64,000 nucleotides of DNA from Undibacterium sp. YM2 (lineage in GTDB: Bacteria > Pseudomonadota > Gammaproteobacteria > Burkholderiales > Burkholderiaceae_D): assembly GCF_009937975.1 (NCBI RefSeq), contig NZ_AP018441.1:5580001-5644000 (forward strand), written 5' to 3'. Below the pieces are notes generated by a model, which worked only from the letters and a program-made list of their open reading frames with translations, ran no database searches and had not been told where the DNA came from. The position numbers were made by a program, and so were the translations under genes. The first letter of the stretch is position 1. Each line of letters opens with the position of its first letter. Shown here piece after piece: positions 52,229 through 60,800 of this stretch.

Positions 52229-53944
52229 TCAGCCAAAGTAGCTGAAAGCATCCACACTGGTGGTATAGCTGGAACTGGTGACGGTACTGACATACACATA
52301 TTCACCCTTGGCCTGCGCCGGTGTCACCGTAATGAGCATATAGCCGCGACGGTAGGTGTCGATATAAGTGATGTCATCGACCAGTGCCTTGATAGTACCT
52401 GCAAGTGTCGCGGGCGGCACCACTGCTGGCGGAAACACACTCTCAAAACCACCTGAAGTCACCGACATGCCAGCGAATTCTGCGCCAACCAGTGTGCCAT
52501 CTGTCAGTGTCAGTTTGTTGAACCAGGCATTATGACTGTCACCTGACAGGACCAGGAATTTCTTGCCCGCAGTTTTCTGTTTTGCAGCCATGCTGAAGAC
52601 CCTGTCGCGGGCATTCGGATAACCTTCCCAGTTATCGAAGTTATAGGATATCTTGGGGTTCTTCAAAGGATCAAGCAAGTCTTTTTGTGCCTGGGTCTGC
52701 GCCGCTACCTGGGTGGCCTTGGCCGTCAGGTAAGCTGTCACTGAGTCAGCACTGAGATTCGTCATCAATACGGATGCAGGCAATTGCACGCGGCCCATGA
52801 CGGTCTGGTTACCCAGTACCTGCCAGGTGGCTTTGGACGATGTCATTTGCGTATCCAGCCAGGCTTCCTGGGTAGCGCCGAGCAATTGCTTGTTCTTGTT
52901 GAAGGCATAAGGCAGGAACTTGGGATCTTCTACATCGCGGCCCTGGGCATCGAGCATGCGGTCTGGTGCCTGCTCACGGCCTATCATGCGGGTATCAAGC
53001 ATGTGCAGCGACAACAGATTACCAAAATCAAACGAGCGGTAAATCTTCAGCAGATTGCTGGTGTCTGGCGAGCGTATAGGCATCCATTCATGATAGACCT
53101 GACTGGCCGCTGCCTTGCGTGCAGCCCATGTACCCTGGGTCGCAGGATTGTGATTTTCTGCACTATCCATCCAGGCATTATTGGCAAACTCATGATCATC
53201 CCAGATGGCGATCATGGGCATGCGTGCATGCAGGGCTTTGAGGTAAGGATCGGCCTTGTGCAGGGCATGGCGGGCGCGGTAATCGGCAACGGTGACAATC
53301 TCACTCGCTGGAGCAGAAATACGGCCTGCAACTTGTGCCGTGGCTGGTGGGAAAACACCATCCTTGTATTCATAAATGTAGTCCCCCAGGTGCAGGGCAA
53401 ACTGCGCACCAGATGACACGGCACTGTCATAGGCATTGAAATAACCGGCAGGATAGTCACTGCAAGAGAACACCGCCAGCTTGACCTGATCGACATTGCC
53501 AACCGGCAGGGTACGGGTGCGGCCTACCGGCGAGATGCTGTTATTCGGTGCGACAAAGCGATAGTAATATTCAGTATTCGCAGCCAGGCCGCTGGCATCA
53601 ACCTTGGCAGTAAAACCGGTGGCAGAACTTGCTGTCACCCGGCCAGAAAACAGTACGCTGGCAAAACTCGCATCTGCCGCCATCTGCCAGGCCAGGTCAA
53701 CACTGGCATCGGTCGATATTTTTGCGTGTGTCCACAAGATGACGCGGTCGGCCAGCGGGTCGCCACTGGCCACGCCATAATTAAAGGCTGCCATCTCGCC
53801 ATTCAATACCGTCGATGAACCACCGCAGGCTGTCAACACACCGCCCGATGCCATGACGGCAGCGACGGAAGACATCTTGATGACAAAGCTGCGCCTGCCT
53901 GTGTTTTTGGGTAATTGCAGGTCTTTTTTCTGATCGTTTTGCAT
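52229..53944 (-). CDS. phoD: PhoD-like alkaline phosphatase
   Basis: A 571-residue protein. The N-terminus GRRSFVIKMSSVAAVMASGG is a twin-arginine signal and the following VLTACGG could be a lipobox, so a Tat-exported, perhaps lipid-anchored enzyme is likely. AFNYGVASGDPLADRVILWT, FSCSDYPAGYFNAYD, LHLGDYIYEY, IWDDHEFANNAWMD and LSGDSHNAWF are the metal-binding PhoD motifs. It hydrolyses phosphate mono- or diesters with Fe/Ca cofactors, probably under phosphate limitation. No Pho box could be confirmed. Confidence 0.92.
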   Translation of the reverse strand: MQNDQKKDLQLPKNTGRRSFVIKMSSVAAVMASGGVLTACGGSSTVLNGEMAAFNYGVASGDPLADRVILWTHAKISTDASVDLAWQMAADASFASVLFSGRVTASSATGFTAKVDASGLAANTEYYYRFVAPNNSISPVGRTRTLPVGNVDQVKLAVFSCSDYPAGYFNAYDSAVSSGAQFALHLGDYIYEYKDGVFPPATAQVAGRISAPASEIVTVADYRARHALHKADPYLKALHARMPMIAIWDDHEFANNAWMDSAENHNPATQGTWAARKAAASQVYHEWMPIRSPDTSNLLKIYRSFDFGNLLSLHMLDTRMIGREQAPDRMLDAQGRDVEDPKFLPYAFNKNKQLLGATQEAWLDTQMTSSKATWQVLGNQTVMGRVQLPASVLMTNLSADSVTAYLTAKATQVAAQTQAQKDLLDPLKNPKISYNFDNWEGYPNARDRVFSMAAKQKTAGKKFLVLSGDSHNAWFNKLTLTDGTLVGAEFAGMSVTSGGFESVFPPAVVPPATLAGTIKALVDDITYIDTYRRGYMLITVTPAQAKGEYVYVSTVTSSSYTTSVDAFSYFG

Positions 53945-54028
53945 CTGGCTACTCCCCTGGAAAATGGAAGATAGTAGGGTGGCCTTGTGTCAGGGATATG
54001 ACGCAGACGACGATTCCTTGAAGAAAGT

Positions 54029-54046
54029 CTAGAGCGTACACTCTAG
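54029..54046. promoter_or_regulatory. Inverted repeat CTAGAG-N6-CTCTAG, candidate operator
   Basis: Perfect 6-bp arms around CGTACA lie in the gap between phoD (minus) and the GST gene (plus), about 85 bp before the former's start and 90 bp before the latter's. The size suits a MerR- or TetR-type dimer site. No regulator gene is adjacent. Confidence 0.45.
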
Positions 54047-54135
54047 CGAATTAAACAATGCCGGCGCAGGCTTTGTAAAAACTGGGCATAATGGGTTTTC
54101 CCGATTTTCTAATTTCCCCACACCATGAGGCTGCC

Positions 54136-54747
54136 ATGATAGAAGTCCACCACTTAAAAGAATCACGCTCACGCCGCATTACCTGGTTGCTCGAAGAACT
54201 GGGGCTGGATTACACCGTCATCTCTTACGACCGTGATCCCAAGACACGTCTGGCACCGCCGGAACTGCAAAAGATACACCCGCTGGGCAAGGCACCTGTC
54301 GTACGCGACAAGGATCAGACCCTGATCGAATCCGGTGCCATCATCGACTACCTGATACGCACTTATGGCAATGGCCACCTGGCCCCTGCCGTCGGCGCTT
54401 CTGACTACAACCGCTACGTGCAGTTCCTGCACTATGCCGAGGGTTCAGCGATGTTGCCGCTACTGTTGAAGTTGTATGTGAGCCGCCTCGGTGAAGCTGG
54501 TGCCCCCTTGCACCCACGTATCAACGGCGAAATCGCCAACCATTTCGGCTACCTGAATGCTGAACTCGAAGGCCGTGATTATTTCGTCGGCGACAGCCTG
54601 ACGGGCGCAGACATACAACTGTCTTTCGCTGTACAGTCAGCCGTGCGCGGTGCTGGCCGTGAAGCCTTCCCCAACCTGACCGGCTTTGTCGATATGGTAG
54701 CGGCTCGTCCTGCCTATCAAAAAGCAGTAGAGAAATATAGCGAGTAA
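54136..54747 (+). CDS. Glutathione S-transferase
   Basis: A 203-residue protein with a thioredoxin-like N-terminal domain (IEVHHLKESRSRRITWLLEE, KIHPLGKAPVVRD, LIESGAIIDYLI) and a helical C-terminal domain (DYFVGDSLTGADIQLSFAVQ). The active serine is probably in HLKESRSRR. ESGAI is the glutathione gamma-Glu contact. The start MIEVHHLKES has GAGG upstream; the 15 codons before it are not family-like. It precedes the retron by 60 bp but is probably unrelated. Confidence 0.9.
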   Translation: MIEVHHLKESRSRRITWLLEELGLDYTVISYDRDPKTRLAPPELQKIHPLGKAPVVRDKDQTLIESGAIIDYLIRTYGNGHLAPAVGASDYNRYVQFLHYAEGSAMLPLLLKLYVSRLGEAGAPLHPRINGEIANHFGYLNAELEGRDYFVGDSLTGADIQLSFAVQSAVRGAGREAFPNLTGFVDMVAARPAYQKAVEKYSE

Positions 54748-54806
54748 TAGCTATGACTTGGCAAGCGAGGATTGACAGGCAAGCTTGCTTACTCTATCTT
54801 CGCATT

Positions 54807-54966
54807 GCGGCGGACCCTGCAAGCTGGCGCTCAGACGCAAGTCCATAGTGCCTCTGCGGGGTTACCCCGCGGGATAAATTTACCTGGTATTTCATCGCGT
54901 GAGCCTGCCTGCATTCCATGCAGGACAGCTCACACTACACGAGACTGGTTGCAGGCTCTCCGCCGC
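54807..54966 (+). ncRNA. Retron msr-msd non-coding RNA (predicted)
   Basis: The RNA lies directly upstream of the reverse transcriptase. Its ends pair as the retron inverted repeat: GCGGCGGA (54807-54814) with TCCGCCGC (54959-54966), and CCTGCAA (54816-54822) with TTGCAGG (54949-54955). Right after the 5' arm comes AGC (54822-54824), whose G fits the branching guanosine. The msr part has a perfect hairpin GCGGGG-tta-CCCCGC (54856-54870). The msd part has a long hairpin (54899-54933): GTGAGC/GCTCAC, a 3x3 internal loop, CCTGCAT/ATGCAGG and a TCC loop. The exact msDNA ends cannot be fixed by eye. Confidence 0.8.
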
Positions 54967-55002
54967 CCCGCTGCCGACGATCATACGCTACTGCCTTCAC
55001 TC

Positions 55003-56346
55003 ATGGACATTCCCAAACAGGTCGCTTTAGCCATAGCAGACGCCTTACTGGCAGGTGAATGCAGCCATATCGCCTTGATGAAAAACATGAGCTGGGTATT
55101 GGGCAGGAAATGGCCGTGGATACCATCGCTGTGTCAAAAAATTGAACAGCATGCTGGCCCGCATTTTTATCATTACAGCCGCCATGAAATGGCAGCCTTG
55201 ATACTGGACGACCATGGCTACTCCAGTGCCTGGCGCGACGGGGAAAAACCGCAAATCAAACAGTATTGCCTGCTGCCAGCGATCGCCCCAGAAAAACCGG
55301 CATGGCTGCAAGCCCTGGTCTTGCCTGAATTTAATAACTCCGCTGATCTGGCCAGACACCTGAACCTGACTGTCAATGAACTGGCCTGGTTTGCTGATCA
55401 ATGGCGACAGGATGCGCAGGCAGCACCACAACTCGGACACTATCATTACCGCTGGCTGGAAAAAGCAAGCGGCGGCTGGCGCTTGCTGGAAATACCCAAG
55501 TCGCGCCTGCGCCATATACAAAGAAAAATCCTGCAACAGATATTGAACAAGGTGCCGCCACATGCGGCAGCGCAGGCATTTCAACATGGCCGCTCGAGCA
55601 TCAGCCATGCGACACAACACACGGGGAAACGTGTCGTGGTCAGGCTGGATGTGAAGGATTTTTTTACGAGCATCCCAGGTTCACGCCTGCATGCCCTGTT
55701 CACCAAACTGGGCTATCCAGAAAAAGTGGCGGGTACGCTGGCACGCCTGTGCTGCAACCGCACACCCACTGCTATCGTCAAAGACAAAACCCGCTGCCCA
55801 TTTGCTCAAGTCAGCTCTGCTCATCTATTGCGCAGTCCACATCTGCCACAAGGTGCACCGACCTCCCCTGCCCTCGCCAATCTCTGTGCCTACCGTCTTG
55901 ACATGCGCCTGCAAGCTTTGGCGGATAGCATGCAGGCCAGTTATAGTCGCTATGCAGATGACCTGACATTTTCTGGTGATGAAGAATTTGAGCAATGCCT
56001 GCAACGCTTCATCCCGCAAGTGGCGACCATCGTACTGGAAGAAGGTTTTGTATTGAATTACAAAAAGACCCGCATCATGCGGGCCTCAACCAGACAGCAA
56101 GTCACCGGCATCGTCGTCAACAACCACTGCAATATCAAACGCAGCGATTTTGATACCCTGAAAGCTACACTGACTAACTGCCTGCGCCACAATCCAGCGT
56201 CACAAAACCGTGAAGGCCATGCCGATTTTCGCGCTCATCTGGCAGGCAAGCTGGCCTATATGCGCATGATCAATCCGGCGCGCACGGCGAAACTGCAAGC
56301 CCTGTTTGAACAGATCAACTGGTCAGACACGCCAGTGATGACTTGA
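55003..56346 (+). CDS. Retron reverse transcriptase with N-terminal extension
   Basis: A 447-residue reverse transcriptase. After an extension of about 108 residues (IADALLAGECSHIALMKNMS, VLGRKWPWIPSLCQKI) comes the retron core: LPEFNNSADLARHLNLTVNE, VVVRLDVKDFFTSI with the first catalytic Asp (216), SHATQH (202-206 region) in place of the retron NAxxH, LPQGAPTSPALANL, catalytic YADD (317-320) and VTG (367-369), the RNA-recognition triplet. The extension is like what I recall from myxobacterial Mx162-type retron enzymes. There is no effector gene next door; DUF423 follows on the other strand. The frame is open upstream through the ncRNA, so the ATG at 55003 is the sensible start although it lacks a clear ribosome site. 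Confidence 0.9.
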   Translation: MDIPKQVALAIADALLAGECSHIALMKNMSWVLGRKWPWIPSLCQKIEQHAGPHFYHYSRHEMAALILDDHGYSSAWRDGEKPQIKQYCLLPAIAPEKPAWLQALVLPEFNNSADLARHLNLTVNELAWFADQWRQDAQAAPQLGHYHYRWLEKASGGWRLLEIPKSRLRHIQRKILQQILNKVPPHAAAQAFQHGRSSISHATQHTGKRVVVRLDVKDFFTSIPGSRLHALFTKLGYPEKVAGTLARLCCNRTPTAIVKDKTRCPFAQVSSAHLLRSPHLPQGAPTSPALANLCAYRLDMRLQALADSMQASYSRYADDLTFSGDEEFEQCLQRFIPQVATIVLEEGFVLNYKKTRIMRASTRQQVTGIVVNNHCNIKRSDFDTLKATLTNCLRHNPASQNREGHADFRAHLAGKLAYMRMINPARTAKLQALFEQINWSDTPVMT

Positions 56347-56353
56347 CTTTGGC

Positions 56354-56725
56354 TTAGCGACGGATTGCCGCCCAGGCAAGCATCGCCCATCCTGCCAGGA
56401 ATGCCACCCCACCTATGGGTGTAACCGCCCCCAGTATGCGTATGCCAGTTAGTGCCAGCGCATACAGGCTACCACTGAAAATGATGACTCCTGCCAGCAT
56501 GGCCCAGGCCGCCTTGCGCAACAGGGTATTATCCTGTTGCTGCAACATGATGCCCAGCGCCAGCATGCCCAGGCCATGCACCATCTGGTAAGTCACTGCC
56601 GTTTGCCAGATAGCCAGCATATCGGCACTCAGCATTTGCTTCAAACCATGGGCACCGAAGGCACCGGCAGCAACGCCTGTGAACATGAGGATGGCAGAAA
56701 TGGCGATGAGGGAACGTGCCTGCAT
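56354..56725 (-). CDS. DUF423 family membrane protein
   Basis: A 123-residue protein with four hydrophobic segments. FTGVAAGAFGAHGLKQMLSA, WQTAVTYQMVHGLGMLALG, FSGSLYALALTGIRILGAVT and PIGGVAFLAGWAMLAWAA cover the whole DUF423 (YgdD-like) family. Function unknown. It ends 7 bp from the retron enzyme in convergent orientation, and is a housekeeping-type gene. Confidence 0.9.
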   Translation of the reverse strand: MQARSLIAISAILMFTGVAAGAFGAHGLKQMLSADMLAIWQTAVTYQMVHGLGMLALGIMLQQQDNTLLRKAAWAMLAGVIIFSGSLYALALTGIRILGAVTPIGGVAFLAGWAMLAWAAIRR

Positions 56726-56810
56726 GATGTGCGTCCAGAGAATTCAGTAATGCACAATTGTAAGTCAAGATGAAATATGCTGATGCCAGCGCACTTTTTA
56801 CACTTGAAAT

Positions 56811-56828
56811 GGTTCGTTTTGACGAACC
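56811..56828. promoter_or_regulatory. Operator-like dyad GGTTCG-N6-CGAACC upstream of marR
   Basis: Perfect 6-bp arms around TTTTGA lie 35 bp before the MarR start, overlapping the expected promoter (TTGAAA at about 56804). MarR proteins usually bind such dyads to repress their own operon. Confidence 0.6.
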
Positions 56829-56862
56829 TGCATTTTGTTAACTAGACTGGGACTTGTTGACC

Positions 56863-57321
56863 ATGGACAAAGCCGAATTCATCTATCGCATACAGTCAGC
56901 GTATCCGCGCATCTACCACGCCTGCCACGCAGACCACCAGCCAACACCGGCCAGCGGAGTGGCGATATCGCAGCGGGATGCAACGATACTGGCGCATTTG
57001 AATTCGACGGAAGCCATGACCCAGGCGCAACTGGCCAGGCATCTGGGGATCACCAAGTCAACCATGTCAGAAGCGGTTAAATACCTGATGGCTCAGGGCT
57101 TGCTGGAAATGGAGGTCGCAACAGACAGGCGTGCCCATCTGTTGCGGCTGACAGAAAAAGGCAAAGACGTAATGAGTAAAAGTTCAGTGCTGGAAACAGA
57201 CAAACTGGCTGCCGTATTGGCTGAAATGACGGCAAAAGAAATGGAACAGGCGATTGCCGGGCTGGAATTGCTGGCGCAAGCCTGTTTCAGATTAACGACA
57301 AAGAGAGAGGATACCGGATGA
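56863..57321 (+). CDS. MarR family transcriptional regulator
   Basis: A 152-residue winged helix regulator. The recognition region is MTQAQLARHLGITKSTMSEAVKYLMAQGLL and the wing VATDRRAHLLRLTEKGKDVM. It starts at MDKAEFIYRI. The inverted repeat 35 bp upstream is a likely autoregulatory site. It overlaps the SRPBCC gene by ATGA, so the two are translated together and the SRPBCC protein is probably the regulated output. Ligand unknown. Confidence 0.9.
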   Translation: MDKAEFIYRIQSAYPRIYHACHADHQPTPASGVAISQRDATILAHLNSTEAMTQAQLARHLGITKSTMSEAVKYLMAQGLLEMEVATDRRAHLLRLTEKGKDVMSKSSVLETDKLAAVLAEMTAKEMEQAIAGLELLAQACFRLTTKREDTG

Positions 57322-57812
57322 AGTTTGCAATGATTGCTATCAGCGTCATCGTCGTGATCGGACTGATCGTATTCACCATGGGCATGCTGGCACCTAAAGA
57401 CCACAAGCTGAGACTGAGTCGGGATTACCCGATTCCTGTCACCAGCCTGTATCAACTGGTACGTGATTACGAAGCCTACCCAGGCTGGCGCACGGGTATC
57501 AAATCCATGCAAAAAGATGGGGAGCTGCGCTACATAGAAGAATCAGGTCACGGCAAAATCCCTTACCGGATTATTGAAGACACAAGCAATCAGTTGATTA
57601 TATCGAAGATCGATGACCCGAGCTTGCCGTTTTCCGGCACCTGGACATTTGAGTTTAGCGACAAGAATGGCCATAGCCAGTTGCGCATCACTGAAGCTGG
57701 CAGTGTGCCCAATCCCTTGATGCGCTTCTTTGCCACCTATGTGTTTTCGCATGAGAAAACCATGCAGACTTATCTGGACGATGTAGAAAGAAAATTCAAA
57801 CAAAAAACCTGA
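57318..57812 (+). CDS. SRPBCC family protein with N-terminal membrane helix
   Basis: A 164-residue protein. Residues 4-24 (AMIAISVIVVIGLIVFTMGM) form a membrane anchor, and the rest is a START/polyketide cyclase-like fold (SLYQLVRDYEAYPGWRTGIK, RYIEESGHGKIPYRIIED, TWTFEFSDKNGHSQLRITE). Such pockets bind hydrophobic ligands. It is coupled to the MarR gene by ATGA overlap and ended by a good terminator, so it is the second and last gene of that operon. Confidence 0.85.
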   Translation: MKFAMIAISVIVVIGLIVFTMGMLAPKDHKLRLSRDYPIPVTSLYQLVRDYEAYPGWRTGIKSMQKDGELRYIEESGHGKIPYRIIEDTSNQLIISKIDDPSLPFSGTWTFEFSDKNGHSQLRITEAGSVPNPLMRFFATYVFSHEKTMQTYLDDVERKFKQKT

Positions 57813-57825
57813 TCATTGCTGCAAA

Positions 57826-57857
57826 TAAAACGGGCCGCCCGAAGGAGACCCGTTTTA
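57826..57857. terminator. Bidirectional terminator between SRPBCC gene and the ferredoxin oxidoreductase
   Basis: AAAACGGG (57827-57834) pairs with CCCGTTTT (57849-57856), giving an 8-bp stem. It ends in TTTTAT on the plus strand and starts with ATAAAA, which reads as a T-run on the minus strand, so it can serve both convergent genes. Confidence 0.85.
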
Positions 57858-57885
57858 TCTTCATGCAAATTTAAATCAACCTACA

Positions 57886-60800
57886 TCAGGCAGCTTTTTG
57901 CGCTGACTGTGCCGTATTGAATTCAGCAATCAGCGTTGCCTCTTTGGCCTTGGCAGCTTTGAAATGCCTTTCCTTGACATGACCATAACCGCGTATGTCT
58001 TCAGGGATGCTGGCGATTGCTACTGCCTTGGACAAATTATCGGCATTCAGCAAAGGCAGCAATTTGTTCAGGGTTTGTTTGTACTCGACTGGCAAAGCGC
58101 GTTCCATCTTGCGTTCATCGGTGTAACCGAAGATATCAAATGTGCCGCCACGCAGGGACTTGAACTTGGCCAGTACGCCAAAAGCTTTCATCATCCACGG
58201 GCCAAACTGCTGCTTGATCAAATGGCCCTTGTCATCACGCTTGGCCAACAGTGGCGGCGCGAGGTGGAAGTTGATGGCGTAGTCGCCTTCAAACATGTCG
58301 GCAATTTTCTTTTGGAATTTGCCGTCAGTGTACAGACGCGCGACTTCATATTCGTCTTTGTAAGCCATCAGTTTGAACAGATATTTTGCTACCGCTTCTG
58401 TCAGGCGCAAAGGCTTGTTGCCATCGACGATTTTGCTTTCTGCGGCTTTGACTTGCGCAACAAACTCTCTGTACTGGCTGGCGTAAGCGGCGTCCTGATA
58501 ATCAGTCAGGAAAGCCACGCGCTTGTTGATGGTGTCATCCAGTGTAGGTGCGCGTTTCAGTTCTATGACTTGTGCTGGTGTCACCAGACGCTGTACGGCT
58601 GCCAGGTCATGCGCAGCCAGACGGCCCCAGTTGAATGCCTGTTTGTTGAAGTCGATAGATACGCCATTGAGTTCAATCGCACGCATCAGGGCGACTTCTT
58701 CCAGCGGTACCCAGCCTTTTTGCCAGGAATAACCAAGGATGAACATATTCGTCGCAATATTGTCACCCATCAGCGCAGTAGCAATTGACGCGGCATCGAT
58801 CAGATCGACACGGTCGGCACCGCAGGCTTTGCGGATATCGCCTTCGGCTGATTCAGCCGGGAATTGCCAGTTAGGATTCTTGATGAAGGTCGAAGTTGGC
58901 GAACCATTGGCATTGATGGCGGCGTGGGTACGGCCCTCCCCCATGCGTGACAAGGCATCCTTGCCAGCCGTCACGATCAGGTCACAGCCTATGACCAGAT
59001 CAGCCATGCCTGTGCCTACGCGTGTCGATTGTATGTCGTCCGCATGGTCAGCCAGACGCACGTGTGACATCACCGCGCCGCCTTTTTGCGCCAGGCCTGT
59101 CATGTCCAGCACGGAACAGGCTTTGCCCTGCAAATGCGCCGCCATGGCCATGATCTGGCCGATGGTGATAACGCCAGTACCACCGACACCGGTAACCAGT
59201 ACACCGAAAGGTGTCTTGGTATCAGGCAGGGCTGGATAAGGCAGTGTATTCACATCGAGTGCATTACCTGGTTCAATTTTTGTTTTTGCCGGTTTCTTCA
59301 GTTTGCCACCTTCGACGGTGACAAAGCTGGGGCAGAAACCTGTGACGCAGGAAAAGTCCTTGTTGCAGGAAGACTGGTTGATCTGGCGCTTGCGACCGAA
59401 TTCGGTTTCCAGCGGCTCGACTGACAGGCAGTTGGATTGCACCGAGCAATCGCCACAACCTTCACAAACGGCTTCATTGATGACTGCACGTTTGGCAGGG
59501 TCAGGGAAGCCAGGTTTGCCATCCTTGTCTATCTTTTTCCTGCGGCGGCGTTTTTCAGACGCGCAGGTCTGATCATAGATCATCGCAGATACACCCTTGG
59601 CCACGCGCAGTTCGCGCTGTACGGCATCGAGTTCGCTGCGGTGGCGCACGGTCACACCAGCAGCCCATGGATAATTCGCGCCATATTTTTCTGGCTCATC
59701 AGTGACGACGATGATGGGGCTGACGCCTTCCGCCGCGATCTGGCGCGAGATCATGCCAGGGTCCAGTGGGCCATCGAATTCCTGGCCACCTGTCATGGCA
59801 ACGGCATCATTGAACAATATCTTGTAAGTGATATTGACTTCACCGGATACCGCAGCACGTATCGCCAGCAAACCCGAGTGATAGTAAGTACCATCACCCA
59901 GATTACAGAACACATGATTCTCAGTCGTGAATGGTGCCTGACCTACCCAGGTCACGCCTTCAGCGCCCATGTGGGTGAAGGTGGAGGTTTCGCGGTCCAT
60001 CCAGGTCACCATGTAATGGCAACCGATACCGGCCAGAGCACGGCTGCCCTCAGGTACTTTGGTGGAGGTGTTATGCGGGCAGCCGGAACAGAAATGCGGC
60101 ACGCGGTCTTTGTTGGGATCAGGCTTGGAAACGGTATTGAGCATCGCCTCCTTGGCTTCCAGATAAGCCACGCGTTCTTTCACGCGTTGCTCTACCGGGT
60201 GACCGGCGAAGTAGCGGCTGATACGCGAGGCAATCGCACGGGCGATTTGCGCCGGGCTCAGTTCATAAGTCGCGGGCAGCAGCCATTCACCATGGCCAGA
60301 ACCATGCAGGTTGCTCCACTCGCCACTGTCATCGAACTTGCCAACCACGCGTGGGCGGACTTTGTCTTCCCAGTTGTACAGCTCTTCTTTCAAAGCGTAT
60401 TCAAGGATCTGGCGTTTTTCTTCAACCACCAGGATTTCTTCGAGGCCGGTAGCGAATTCGCGTACGCCTTCAGATTCCAGCGGCCAAGTCAGGCCTATCT
60501 TGTACAGGCGTATGCCTATGTCCTTGGCAACCTGTTCATCGATGCCCAGGTCGGCCAGTGCCTGACGGGTGTCGAGGTAGGATTTACCGGCAGTGATGAT
60601 GCCTATCCTGGCATGTGGACTGTCCCAGATGATTTTATTGAGCTTGTTGGCACGCGCATAGGCCAGCGCCGCATACCATTTGTAGTTATTCATGCGGATT
60701 TCTTGCGCCAGCACCGGGTCTGGTGTGCGTATGTTCACGCCATCGGCGGGCAAGACAAAATCCTCAGGAATAATCGGTTTTACGCGGTCAGGGTCGATAT

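Noticed and set aside
54772..55002. Longer reverse transcriptase starting at TTG 54772
   Set aside because: The added codons run through the msr-msd RNA and give a low-complexity, non-family sequence; the open frame there is incidental.
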